Positions 51,914 through 61,124 of a stretch of DNA of 64,000 nt are shown in pieces (the stretch's first letter is position 1; each line of letters begins with the position of its first letter). Position numbers and translations under genes: made by a program. Source of the DNA: Fusibacter sp. A1 (GTDB lineage Bacteria; Bacillota; Clostridia; Peptostreptococcales; Acidaminobacteraceae); assembly GCF_004125825.1 (NCBI RefSeq), contig NZ_QQWI01000014.1, positions 27,721 to 91,720 on the forward strand. The letters are read 5' to 3'. Below the pieces are notes generated by a model. It saw only the letters and a program-made list of their open reading frames with translations, was not told the DNA's origin and did no database searches.

Positions 51914-53075
51914 TTCATGTGGTATCGAACTTGAAGCAGGTAAAAAAAAATGCCAGGCTTGTGGTGCAAAACAACCAGTAAAAAAAGCAAAGAAAGCTAA
52001 TGAAAAAGAAGTCAGCATTCCTGTAAAGACGATGCTGTTGGTTTTAGCTGGTATTGTCCTAGTTGGCGCAACCGGTCTTGGATTACTGAGTTATCAAGTT
52101 AGAGACAATGGGAACACTCAAGTTGTTGAAGTTCCTGAAGAGAGTTACCACTATGAAATCGCAGTACAAGCGTTCGATTCCGGCGATTATGACTTAGCGA
52201 TTGCTGAGATGACAAAAGTCGCTGAGTTATCCAAGGATGAAGGTCTAAAAAGACAGGCGCTCCACACAATCGGAATGTCCTATTATTTTTCCGGTGAGTA
52301 TGATCAGGCGATCGCCTCTTTCAGTTTGGCTCAGGATATTGCCTTGTCCTTCCACACCAGCGCTTATATGGGTGACGCATACACGCAATTGGGTAAGCAG
52401 GCGGAAGCTTATGAGTGGCTCAGTCAAGCAAATCAAATTGAACCTGAGAACTACCTTTATCATGAATTCATGGCATTTTTCCATTATAAATTTATGGATT
52501 TGAATGCGATGATTAATGAAATAGACAATGCAATCAATCTGGGGTCGGACAATCTATACCTCTATGAACTTAAAGTGATCGCATTTCATTTGAGCGGACA
52601 AGACTTTTTACGAGATGAGACCCTGTCCATTTTAGAACGAAGTGAGTATGCAGGATTAGATGAACTATACAAACGACTTGGTTTTACAAGGGATTATCTC
52701 TTTGAAAAGGTCAGTCTATCTGAATTTAATCTGACCTTCTTTGAAGGTGACGATTCGGTGGTGGAAGTACCTGCATCCGCCCAGACGACATTTAAGCAAT
52801 CTGAAGCAAGATTTATCTATTGGAATCTAAATTATGAGGTGACACCTCTTAAAAATTCACATCCTATGCTTGTCAGAGCCATCTATAGGGATGAAAACGG
52901 AACTATCGTTAGTGACTCCAGCGACTATCTGACGATTGAAAAGGAATCAGTTGACGGTTCTTTCTTCTGGGGAATCGGTAGTGGAGATGCCTTATGGAAG
53001 ACCGGTGAGTTTGAAGTTGAAATTCTCATTGAAGATACATCTGTCAGCACTGGTAGATTTACAATTACAGAGTAA
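51903..53075 (+). CDS. Zinc-ribbon, single-pass membrane, TPR-repeat protein
   Basis: A 390-residue protein of unknown function. The N-terminal zinc ribbon has CxxC pairs C3/C6 and C17/C20. A basic linker and one transmembrane helix follow (about 42-61). Next are TPR-like repeats (about 78-215, including AFDSGDYDLAIAEM and SYYFSGEYDQAIASF). The last 130 residues form an extracytoplasmic domain that is probably beta-rich. The start overlaps thiI by 11 bp, and GGGGAAG precedes ATG 51903. Scaffolding of an envelope complex is only a guess. Confidence 0.8.
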   Translation: MKCNSCGIELEAGKKKCQACGAKQPVKKAKKANEKEVSIPVKTMLLVLAGIVLVGATGLGLLSYQVRDNGNTQVVEVPEESYHYEIAVQAFDSGDYDLAIAEMTKVAELSKDEGLKRQALHTIGMSYYFSGEYDQAIASFSLAQDIALSFHTSAYMGDAYTQLGKQAEAYEWLSQANQIEPENYLYHEFMAFFHYKFMDLNAMINEIDNAINLGSDNLYLYELKVIAFHLSGQDFLRDETLSILERSEYAGLDELYKRLGFTRDYLFEKVSLSEFNLTFFEGDDSVVEVPASAQTTFKQSEARFIYWNLNYEVTPLKNSHPMLVRAIYRDENGTIVSDSSDYLTIEKESVDGSFFWGIGSGDALWKTGEFEVEILIEDTSVSTGRFTITE

Positions 53076-53079
53076 TAGC

Positions 53080-53117
53080 AAAACGACTCAACCGTATGAT
53101 CGGTTGAGTCGTTTTTT
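53080..53117. terminator. Bidirectional terminator between TPR protein and telA
   Basis: AAAACGACTCAACCG pairs with its complement over TATGAT, followed by T residues; shared by two convergent genes. Confidence 0.9.
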
Positions 53118-54213
53118 AAATTAACTTCGTCTTAGATTGAAATTCATCCTGAATCTGTTCAAGACGTTTGACACCGTCAAGTCGATTCTGTTTTGCTTCT
53201 TCCTGAATTCTTTTCGTCTCCTCTATACCGTCCACAATCATCTTCCAAGTTTGCTCGAGTGTTTCCACGTCGATCGAACTTCCGCTAGCCAGTTGGGCGG
53301 TGAGTTTTGATTGCATTGCCGTATTCTGAGCATTCTTCAAGAGCAGTTCATTGGTCTTCTGGTCGAGTGCGGCCATCGCTTGAGCTTGAATACCTTGTCG
53401 TTTAAGGGCGATCGCTTGAGTCAGGCTTTGTTTAAAAATAGGGAGTGTAACGATAAAGGCTGAATTGATTTTTCTCATCAAATTGTAGTTTCCGCGCTGA
53501 ATAAGCTTGATTTGAGGCAATGACTGCAGAGCGACGTTTTTAGCAAGTTCTAGATCGTAAATGCGTTGCTCCACCATTTCAACCGCCTGTAGCAGGTTGT
53601 TAAGGTTAACCTGGTCGATCTGGTCGGTGCCTTGAGCGACTTTAAGCTCCAGTGCTTTAATATCGTTCTCCTTAAGATGTTCAAGGGCCATCTGGCCAGC
53701 GTAGATATACTTTTGAAGAATTTCATAGTATTCCATATTTTTTACGAACATATTGTCAAGCATGTCGTTGGAAGTCAAGATTTCCTTCTCGTACGTTTTC
53801 AATTGACCGTAGACTTTGTCGACTTCTCCACCCATGGACTCGTATTTCTTCAACAGGTTTTCAATCGAATTTTTTGCATTTGAAAACATCTTATCGAAGA
53901 ATCCTTTTTTCTTCTCTTCAAAATCATGTGAATCGAATTTGCTCATGATTTTATTGAGCTGCATCAATAACATTCCCGAATCCTCAACGTTTGTTGACTT
54001 CATGTTCGCTAAAATCTGATCGGCGAACTTAGAAATTTCAGCGGCTGTTTCTCCACCGAAAGTCATAATCGATTCTGCGCTCTTTATGTCGAGTTGCCTA
54101 GAGATTGAAACAACCTCGGGGGCGTTCTTCACGCGCTCTTCCACAACCTTGGTCGTTTCGCCGGCGTCAAAATCGAAATCTTTCTCGTCTAGGACTTGCA
54201 GTTCTTTGGGCAT
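53116..54213 (-). CDS. telA: TelA-family toxic anion resistance protein
   Basis: A 365-residue, strongly helical, coiled-coil-rich protein of the TelA family (Bacillus YceH), which is linked to tellurite and cell-envelope stress tolerance; its biochemistry is unknown. Typical segments are YESMGGEVDKVYGQLKTYE, ELAKNVALQSLPQIKLIQRG and an interrupted helical C-terminus with TNELLLKNAQNTAMQS. ATG 54213 follows AAAGGAGG. It is downstream of a YceG-like gene, as in the yceC-H operon. Confidence 0.92.
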   Translation of the reverse strand: MPKELQVLDEKDFDFDAGETTKVVEERVKNAPEVVSISRQLDIKSAESIMTFGGETAAEISKFADQILANMKSTNVEDSGMLLMQLNKIMSKFDSHDFEEKKKGFFDKMFSNAKNSIENLLKKYESMGGEVDKVYGQLKTYEKEILTSNDMLDNMFVKNMEYYEILQKYIYAGQMALEHLKENDIKALELKVAQGTDQIDQVNLNNLLQAVEMVEQRIYDLELAKNVALQSLPQIKLIQRGNYNLMRKINSAFIVTLPIFKQSLTQAIALKRQGIQAQAMAALDQKTNELLLKNAQNTAMQSKLTAQLASGSSIDVETLEQTWKMIVDGIEETKRIQEEAKQNRLDGVKRLEQIQDEFQSKTKLI

Positions 54214-54248
54214 AGTATCCTCCTTTTTCATTTCATGTGGTTGGCGTA

Positions 54249-56540
54249 TTATTTCTTAAACAAGTTACTGATTGTACGCTTCTTGCTTTTCTTGATCATT
54301 AGGCAAATCTCATCATAACTCAAATCATATGAAACTGTTTCAAAGTGATGTGTTTGGAAGCAATCCGCATTAAAAACATGTTCGATATTGGAATAACCTG
54401 TGGGTGATATGATCAGTAAATCAAATCCCATCTGGTGGATCATCGCAAGCGTATAGTGGTCATAAGTTGAAAAAAGGTGCTTGTCGCAATCCAGAATGAC
54501 TACCTTTGGAATGTCAAATGGTTTATCGAATCCTTGAGCCAGGCGGACAAGCTCGTCAGGCAACCTGAGCATCACCGCCAGCGCCTGGGCTTTGATAGCA
54601 TCGGGAACCACAATCGGACCTTGATTGTTCAAAATTTCTTTGATGCATCGAAGAAGGTGGTTCTGAACGTTTTCTCTAAGATGCGCGTAGCTGAAAAGTG
54701 GTGAATCTATCAGGCGTTTATCGATGGATTCTGTAGATTTTAGAATTTCTGATGCGAAATGTAGATCGCTATGAGACGGTGGTGTCTGATTTAGCGGAAT
54801 ATGTGTATAGACCACAGTGTGCTTTGATCTGATGAGCGGCCAAATCATAGTAGCGTACTCCTCAAGACTTGGGCTTACACCGCTTAGTTTTACAGTGAAT
54901 TTAGGCGAAACAACTGAATGTTCAGCAACCTGAAATCCTGGTCTGATCCTTGCCTGTTCCGACCATAGGATCAAGAGCTCGTCAATGGTGGATTTCAATT
55001 GTACCGGTTGCAAAACAAAATCATCCAGTTGCCATGGCTTATAATAACCTGTCGATTCACCAGTGATATAATTGGAAAACTCACCGGACGCTTGAAGCGC
55101 AACTGTCTCGCGAATGTGTTTTTTTGAAACCACAGGCAAAACTTCCAGTGGAGTGCGATGTAAATGCGTGAGTTTGGGTATTGTTTCAAATCGATCGCCA
55201 TGCCAGTCGATTGACGATGTATCCCCATAGGTATGGAGAATCATACAATCAAAACCACACTGGTAAAGCCAGGTGATGAAAAACTCGAGTTCTGGTGTAA
55301 GATCGCATCTTATCAACACAACTGGCAGATCCCATATAGCTGAGTCTAGGTCAAGAGGGGCATAAGCCTTGCAGATATCTGTGATAAAACGATAAACACA
55401 GTCGACGACGCAGTATTTTAATAGCGCAATGTCGGCCTCCAGCATGGCTCCAAGCCTTTCGAGGTTGATCAGCAAGGTATTCTCAAAGTCGTTTGAAAAG
55501 GCGTGAAACATTTTCGCGGCACGTAAACTTTGGATAAATCCGCTTATGGGGTAATCATCGCTCTCATGAAGTTCAAATAAGGATCTAACCATGGTGAGCG
55601 AATGAACATCTGAACGGTGGACCATTGAATTCTCATATTTTAAAACCGTGCGTTCATTCTTCAAATTATTGATAAAATCAAGACATTGCAACTGATATAG
55701 ATGATAATCCCCAGGGTAGCCTATCTTGTGCAGTCCGAGATTGCTGATCACAAATTTTGTGCCAATTCTTTGAGTTTTTCTGCTTGTAGGCTTGAACCAT
55801 AAACTAGAATCAAGATCCGCACACGTCACATTGGACTCGATTTGCATAGTAATAGCGCTGTTATTCTTATCGTGTTCCAAGAGTGTAAAAGGTGAGTCGC
55901 TCTCTTTGAACCTAAACTCTGTATATAGAGATTTATCAAGGGTAAGTGTTGTTTGATTGTCATAATCGATCAGAATCACATGAAGTCCCAGCTGCTGTAA
56001 AAAATAAAGGTATAATTGCTCATGCCTGCTTGCCGGTCCTACAAAGCAAAATGTTTTCAGCTCGTTGTTCTCACTCAATGTTCGGTCGTGTATCAGCTTG
56101 ACGAACCAAAAAAGGATTTTGTTGATCAAATTTGTTATCTGAGTGGGATGCTTATCGAACTCGTAGCCTTGATGATTGATAATGACTTCAAAAATAGAAA
56201 CAACGTTTAAGAGAAAAGCTTGTGAATATTCCATTCCATGTAGACTGAAATATTCGAAAAATTGAGTGCTTGCAAGCGGCTGTGAAAAGGGGTAGATCGT
56301 ATCTTTTGAACGATTTGGAATTTCATTGCTCAGCTGAATAAACTCCACATGGCGATTTTTAAGGATCAGCTGATGGACATATGGTCCATAACCCCTGCAG
56401 ATGATCATATCTGATGAGTAAACTGAAGGACTTGGATCTTCAAAGTGATTCATCCACCCAGAAACACTCTTAGTAGGTATCACTAAATGACTACTTGTAA
56501 CATCACTGCGGTTGGATGTGCTAAAATTATCATTTGTCAT
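54249..56540 (-). CDS. yceG: YceG-like protein of the Ter/stress module
   Basis: A large 763-residue soluble protein with no signal or membrane segment. Its size, its gene position next to telA, and repeated LPVVLIRCDLTPELEFFITWLY-like and VVILDCDKHLFSTYDHYTLAM stretches fit the YceG family. In Ter-type clusters YceG is proposed to belong to a biosynthetic module. It may comprise two or three related alpha/beta domains (about 60-190, 390-480, 630-760). No catalytic residues can be assigned. ATG 56540 follows TTAGGAG. The family call rests partly on context. Confidence 0.7.
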   Translation of the reverse strand: MTNDNFSTSNRSDVTSSHLVIPTKSVSGWMNHFEDPSPSVYSSDMIICRGYGPYVHQLILKNRHVEFIQLSNEIPNRSKDTIYPFSQPLASTQFFEYFSLHGMEYSQAFLLNVVSIFEVIINHQGYEFDKHPTQITNLINKILFWFVKLIHDRTLSENNELKTFCFVGPASRHEQLYLYFLQQLGLHVILIDYDNQTTLTLDKSLYTEFRFKESDSPFTLLEHDKNNSAITMQIESNVTCADLDSSLWFKPTSRKTQRIGTKFVISNLGLHKIGYPGDYHLYQLQCLDFINNLKNERTVLKYENSMVHRSDVHSLTMVRSLFELHESDDYPISGFIQSLRAAKMFHAFSNDFENTLLINLERLGAMLEADIALLKYCVVDCVYRFITDICKAYAPLDLDSAIWDLPVVLIRCDLTPELEFFITWLYQCGFDCMILHTYGDTSSIDWHGDRFETIPKLTHLHRTPLEVLPVVSKKHIRETVALQASGEFSNYITGESTGYYKPWQLDDFVLQPVQLKSTIDELLILWSEQARIRPGFQVAEHSVVSPKFTVKLSGVSPSLEEYATMIWPLIRSKHTVVYTHIPLNQTPPSHSDLHFASEILKSTESIDKRLIDSPLFSYAHLRENVQNHLLRCIKEILNNQGPIVVPDAIKAQALAVMLRLPDELVRLAQGFDKPFDIPKVVILDCDKHLFSTYDHYTLAMIHQMGFDLLIISPTGYSNIEHVFNADCFQTHHFETVSYDLSYDEICLMIKKSKKRTISNLFKK

Positions 56541-56712
56541 AGGAACTCCTAATCTATACAAGGTCTTCTTATAAACTATTATAGATTAAAAAAAGATAAT
56601 TCAGTCAGCATTCTGAAAAATTTAAGTAAACTCTAATTCAACTCTAAATTAAAGACAGTATGATAAGGGTATAATCAGAATGAAGATAAGTCATATGGAA
56701 AAGAGGTGTCTC

Positions 56713-57309
56713 ATGCCAATTCAATTAAAACGTGGTCAACACGTCAATCTAAATAAGGAAAGTGACAAGCTTTCCATCTTGCAAGTAGGGCTGGGATGGG
56801 ATTCGATAGATGAGAATTACGGGATTCTGGCGAAGTTGTTTAATAAAGGGGAGCTCGATTGCGATGCCTCTGTGATCATGCTGGACGAAAATGACCGATT
56901 GATCGACAGATCACATGTCGTCTACTACGGAAATCTTGTAAGCCCTGACGGAGCGATTATCCACCAGGGTGACAAAGTGGATGGAAAAGGAGACGGTGAC
57001 AAAGAGAGGATAACAATCGACCTGAACAGGTTATCCGATAAAGTTAAGAAGATCGTTTTCATTGTCAGTCTATACGGCTGTGAGAACAAGAAACAGCATT
57101 TCGGAAGATTGAAAAAGGCATCTATACGAATTGTCGACATGAAAAGCATGAAAGAAATTATCAACTACAATCTATCAGAAGAGTATTACGGGAACACGGC
57201 TTTAATAGTCGCAGAACTCAAACTTGCTGGCGGTTCATGGCGCTTTTCGGCAATCGGTGATGGAACCAACGACTGCTCCATATCAAGAGTTGTCGACAGA
57301 TACAGATAA
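56713..57309 (+). CDS. terD: TerD-family tellurium/stress resistance protein
   Basis: A 198-residue TerD domain protein, a calcium-binding beta-sandwich family. It begins MPIQLKRGQHVNL, and the core motif LQVGLGWDS leads to the metal site DCDASVIMLDENDRL, with later HVVYYGNLVSPDGAI, GDGDKERI and AELKLAGGSWRFSAIGDG. It is divergent from yceG-telA with 172 bp between starts. Only a single TerD paralogue is present, while Bacillus has yceC, yceD and yceE. No TerC gene is visible. ATG 56713 follows AGAGGTG. Confidence 0.93.
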   Translation: MPIQLKRGQHVNLNKESDKLSILQVGLGWDSIDENYGILAKLFNKGELDCDASVIMLDENDRLIDRSHVVYYGNLVSPDGAIIHQGDKVDGKGDGDKERITIDLNRLSDKVKKIVFIVSLYGCENKKQHFGRLKKASIRIVDMKSMKEIINYNLSEEYYGNTALIVAELKLAGGSWRFSAIGDGTNDCSISRVVDRYR

Positions 57310-57310
57310 G

Positions 57311-57342
57311 AAAGGCGGTACGAATATTCGTACCGCCTTTTG
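57311..57342. terminator. Perfect 30-bp palindrome terminator between terD and pbp
   Basis: AAAGGCGGTACGAAT is joined directly to its exact complement; flanking T and A runs make it bidirectional for the convergent genes. Confidence 0.85.
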
Positions 57343-57344
57343 CT

Positions 57345-60300
57345 TTATTGATTGTTTGTATCGTTTGGCTCTGTTGTAAGTGGTGGAACAATAGGTTCTG
57401 TTCCTGGAAAATCAGGAACGATAGGAGTATCAATTGGTTGATAGATCGGTCCGTCTGGATTCAGAGCGACACCTGCTATCTGCCAAGGATAGATTACATC
57501 GTTGTTAAGTGAAACGATTGTACCTTGGGCATTGATTCTCGAACCCGCATCCACCGCATAGTTTTGCTTGTGGATTGTTGTGATGATGATTGAATCAGTA
57601 ATGATTCTTTGCTGATCCTCCCTTAAGAAGGTGTTGACCCCTTCAAGTAGAAGTGCTGTCGTATCAGCTGTTCGTTCAACTCCGACATGGATAAAACAAT
57701 ATGGCGATTTAGGATCGTTTGCGAAAATCGAGTAATCGACATCTTCAGAAGGTGTAAGATAACTTCTTGGTATCGTATACAGATCATCCATGATAGGAAT
57801 TGGAGATTCTCCTTCTTCAAGATTCAAATAAGGGTCATATCCCTCGTCAAGCCTTAAACGCTTCACGACAGTCCTATGTGTGCTTTCCGGACAATACGGC
57901 GTCGCAAGGCGACCGCTATCGGTACAGATGGTCACTTCTACGTGCACATCATCCTTTTCAGTAGGCTGAGTACCGGGAATGAAAATCTCCCTGATGATCG
58001 TGCTATATCCATCCTGCGGATCCGCATAGCTTAGCGGGGTAGGTATCTTACCTGATTTATTATCCACGGTCATCGTGATAAGGCCCATCTCATCTGCTGT
58101 TTTAAAGTTCTTATCAGGAAGATCCGAGTGGATATCCTTCATGATCGTGCTCCAAAACTTCGCAGCAACTGTGGAACCCTGTGAAAGTGGAACTTGTACG
58201 TCGTTTCCTATCCACATGCCTGCCACATAGTAAGGGGTATATCCAACAAACCACGCATCGTGCTTGCTGGATGTCGTACCAGTCTTACCGGCGATAGGTA
58301 TCCCTAAGTTACCTGGTCTAAGCGCAGCTGTTTTGGCAAGCCCTGTTGTCGCGCCACTTTGCATCATATCATGCATCAGGAATGCGACTTTGTCATCCAC
58401 AACATAGGTCTGTTCGGGTGTATTGTCGATGATTAGCGTGCCGTACTTGTCATATACTTTAGTAAATGTGATGGTCTCGTTTCTAACACCACCATTTGCA
58501 ATCGCACCGTAAGCGCTTGTGATATCGAATGGTGTGACACCGACTGACATACCACCAAGTGCGAGGGCTGATAGGTTGACGTCGTTTGTCGGACCGCTTT
58601 CAACAAGTGTAGAGATTCCAAGCTTCTTCAAGTAAGGAATCGAAGTCTCTACTCCCATGGCTTCGAGAATCTTTACAGGAATGACGTTGACAGACTGTTC
58701 AAGCGCCTCGCGCATCGTCATGATTCCCCTGTAGCTGTACTCATAGCTGCTGTACCAGTTGAACGGCCAAAGTTTGCCGCTATTATCATATCTAGGTACG
58801 TCATCAAAAACTGTAGAGGTCGTATACCCGTTATCAAGTGCCGGTAGATATACACCGATCGGTTTCATTGATGAACCAGGTTGTCTAGGTTGTATAGCCC
58901 TATTGAATATTCTCTGACCAGTAACATTACGGCCACCGATGATCGATCGTAACTCGCCTGTGTGGTAATCGATGATGACCATGGCTGATTGCGGCTGAAT
59001 GATGCCTGTATCTGCAATCGAGTAATAAGTCTTGTCAATCAACAATTCGCCAGTAGGGGCTACAGTATAAAACTCAGGATTACTAGTTAAAAATGTCTTA
59101 CTGATCACTGCATTGTCGCTCTTATCGTAACTTGTTTGATCATAATCGACCTTTACAGATTTTCCTTTGAAAATATAAAGCTCCTGAATGCTGACTTGTT
59201 CAGCATAATGACTTCTAGCACCGATCAGTACGCGTTCAAGCGTAGGATCTGAACGATATGCATCCTTGAGAAGAATTTGGACACCTATCTTGTTTCCATC
59301 AGAATCATTAGCGCTGTAGAAATTGAACGCTCTGTTTTTTCTAAGTACCAGATTGCCATTGTCGTCAAAGAAGAAATCCTTCGGCTGTACCACTAATTCC
59401 TCATTCTCATTCACAATCGCATCAAGGTCGTTCATGCTGATTTTTGAACCGACAACTTTGTCATCGTCATCTTTTAGCAACTGCAGAATATTACGATTGG
59501 AATCGCGGTACACTTCGATGGTCGGTAGGTTTTCATTGCTCTTAAAGAGTAGACCGTCCTTTTCTAAGGCGTACTTAAGCAACAGTACCTCGTCATCGAC
59601 CATTCCGTCCTTATAAACATCCTTAGTAAACTCGTCGCGCACTATCAAATCAAGCTCTGCAAGCTTGTTGAGCGTATTAGGTCCTACGATCCCGTCCGTA
59701 CCCAAGTCATATTTCTTTTGGAAAGCGACGACTGCGCGTTTTGTCGCCTGATCAAACTTATTATCAAAGTCATTTGCATTGTAAGCCTTCTCTAAAGTAC
59801 GCTGCATAGACATATCAAGGGTGGAATAGATCTTTAAACCACCACCGTATAGATACCTTTTTGCCTCATCCTCAGAAATGTTCTTTTCATCCATCAAAGC
59901 CTCGACCACATCGTCCTTGACCATGTCTGCAAAATAAGAGGAGATATCCTCATTTCTAAACTTACCGGGATGGAATCTTTCTACAATGTCATGTGAGGTT
60001 GCATATTCAATCGCGTAATCATACTCGTCTTGAGTGATGATACCGTTGTTTTTCATCACGCCTACAACTGTTTGGAAACGGATTAGCATTTTCTCATTGA
60101 AGATGATCGTATACTCTTCAGAATGCTCTCCGAGTACGATATCCGTATCTATAACATCTTCGTTGCGCTTAATAGTAAAAGGTGAGTACTTGGAATTGCC
60201 TTTTGGAATACCAGCAAGAACTGCAGCTTCGATATAATCCACATCGTTAGCGTCTTTTGAGAAATATCTCTGAGTCGCTGCTTGAATTCCCTGAACGTTT

Positions 60301-60893
60301 GCACCAAGTTCGATCGTGTTCAGGTAAGAAGATAAAATCTGCTCCTTGCTCAAGTGTTTTTCAATATCGATCGTATAATAGGCTTCTTTGATCTTTCTAA
60401 CGTAACCTGCCTGACCCTTGGTAAACCTCGTATCTGTCAGGTACATGTTTCGGGCGTACTGCTGGGTGATGGTAGAGGTACCAGAAGGTGATTCACCCTT
60501 TGTAACCGCTTCAAAAACAGCGCCGACAAGACGGATATAGTTGAACCCGCTGTGTTCGAAGAAGGTCTTGTCCTCAACGCCGACAAAGGCATTGATGATA
60601 TCCTCGTCGATCTCGTCATATGCGATGATCGTACGAACCCCACCATCCTGAACCTTTTCAATCAAATCGCCGTTCATGTCGTAGATGACTGAGTTTTCTT
60701 CAAGTAGTTTTTCAATGTTGTATTCAGCAATCGGTTCTGTATCCGCGATAATCGTCTTGATAATTTGAAAGGCGGCTCCCGCTCCGATTAATCCGAGAAT
60801 GAACAGTGTGAAAAACGTATATAGAAGAATCCGGCCCAACCGGCCTTTCTTTTTTTGCTTTGTTTTAGTTTTTGTTTTCTTCTGTTGACCCAT
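57345..60893 (-). CDS. pbpA: Class A penicillin-binding protein with peptidoglycan-binding-like insertion
   Basis: Bifunctional peptidoglycan polymerase and cross-linker, 1182 residues, against 700-900 for most. A Lys-rich cytoplasmic tail precedes a transmembrane helix (about 21-43) and the GT51 domain (about 60-230; catalytic EDKTFFEHSG, TITQQYARN). Residues about 368-418 look like a PG_binding_1 domain (TKRAVVAFQKKYDLGTDGIV, GPNTLNKL), placed before the transpeptidase. The transpeptidase has SSMK (Ser about 672), QSVNV and the AGKTGTTSSKHDAWF triad (about 869). A long C-terminal region ends Pro/Thr-rich. RBS AAGGAGG. Monocistronic. Confidence 0.9.
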   Translation of the reverse strand: MGQQKKTKTKTKQKKKGRLGRILLYTFFTLFILGLIGAGAAFQIIKTIIADTEPIAEYNIEKLLEENSVIYDMNGDLIEKVQDGGVRTIIAYDEIDEDIINAFVGVEDKTFFEHSGFNYIRLVGAVFEAVTKGESPSGTSTITQQYARNMYLTDTRFTKGQAGYVRKIKEAYYTIDIEKHLSKEQILSSYLNTIELGANVQGIQAATQRYFSKDANDVDYIEAAVLAGIPKGNSKYSPFTIKRNEDVIDTDIVLGEHSEEYTIIFNEKMLIRFQTVVGVMKNNGIITQDEYDYAIEYATSHDIVERFHPGKFRNEDISSYFADMVKDDVVEALMDEKNISEDEAKRYLYGGGLKIYSTLDMSMQRTLEKAYNANDFDNKFDQATKRAVVAFQKKYDLGTDGIVGPNTLNKLAELDLIVRDEFTKDVYKDGMVDDEVLLLKYALEKDGLLFKSNENLPTIEVYRDSNRNILQLLKDDDDKVVGSKISMNDLDAIVNENEELVVQPKDFFFDDNGNLVLRKNRAFNFYSANDSDGNKIGVQILLKDAYRSDPTLERVLIGARSHYAEQVSIQELYIFKGKSVKVDYDQTSYDKSDNAVISKTFLTSNPEFYTVAPTGELLIDKTYYSIADTGIIQPQSAMVIIDYHTGELRSIIGGRNVTGQRIFNRAIQPRQPGSSMKPIGVYLPALDNGYTTSTVFDDVPRYDNSGKLWPFNWYSSYEYSYRGIMTMREALEQSVNVIPVKILEAMGVETSIPYLKKLGISTLVESGPTNDVNLSALALGGMSVGVTPFDITSAYGAIANGGVRNETITFTKVYDKYGTLIIDNTPEQTYVVDDKVAFLMHDMMQSGATTGLAKTAALRPGNLGIPIAGKTGTTSSKHDAWFVGYTPYYVAGMWIGNDVQVPLSQGSTVAAKFWSTIMKDIHSDLPDKNFKTADEMGLITMTVDNKSGKIPTPLSYADPQDGYSTIIREIFIPGTQPTEKDDVHVEVTICTDSGRLATPYCPESTHRTVVKRLRLDEGYDPYLNLEEGESPIPIMDDLYTIPRSYLTPSEDVDYSIFANDPKSPYCFIHVGVERTADTTALLLEGVNTFLREDQQRIITDSIIITTIHKQNYAVDAGSRINAQGTIVSLNNDVIYPWQIAGVALNPDGPIYQPIDTPIVPDFPGTEPIVPPLTTEPNDTNNQ

Positions 60894-61124
60894 AACTGGT
60901 TATAACCCTCCTTAGGTTGTAGTGCAATTTTATCTATCCTATCATAACACATCATTATAATTCTGTTAATTGACTGAATTTAATATCTTATAATTGTAAT
61001 CAAATTGTCAAGCAAAATGAGAAAAAACGATTCAATTCAAAATTACTTTTCAATAATAAATGGGATAAGTGTATAATGGAGTGGTAGTGAAAATTGCTTT
61101 GCTATAGGAATGAGAGGTAAAGAT

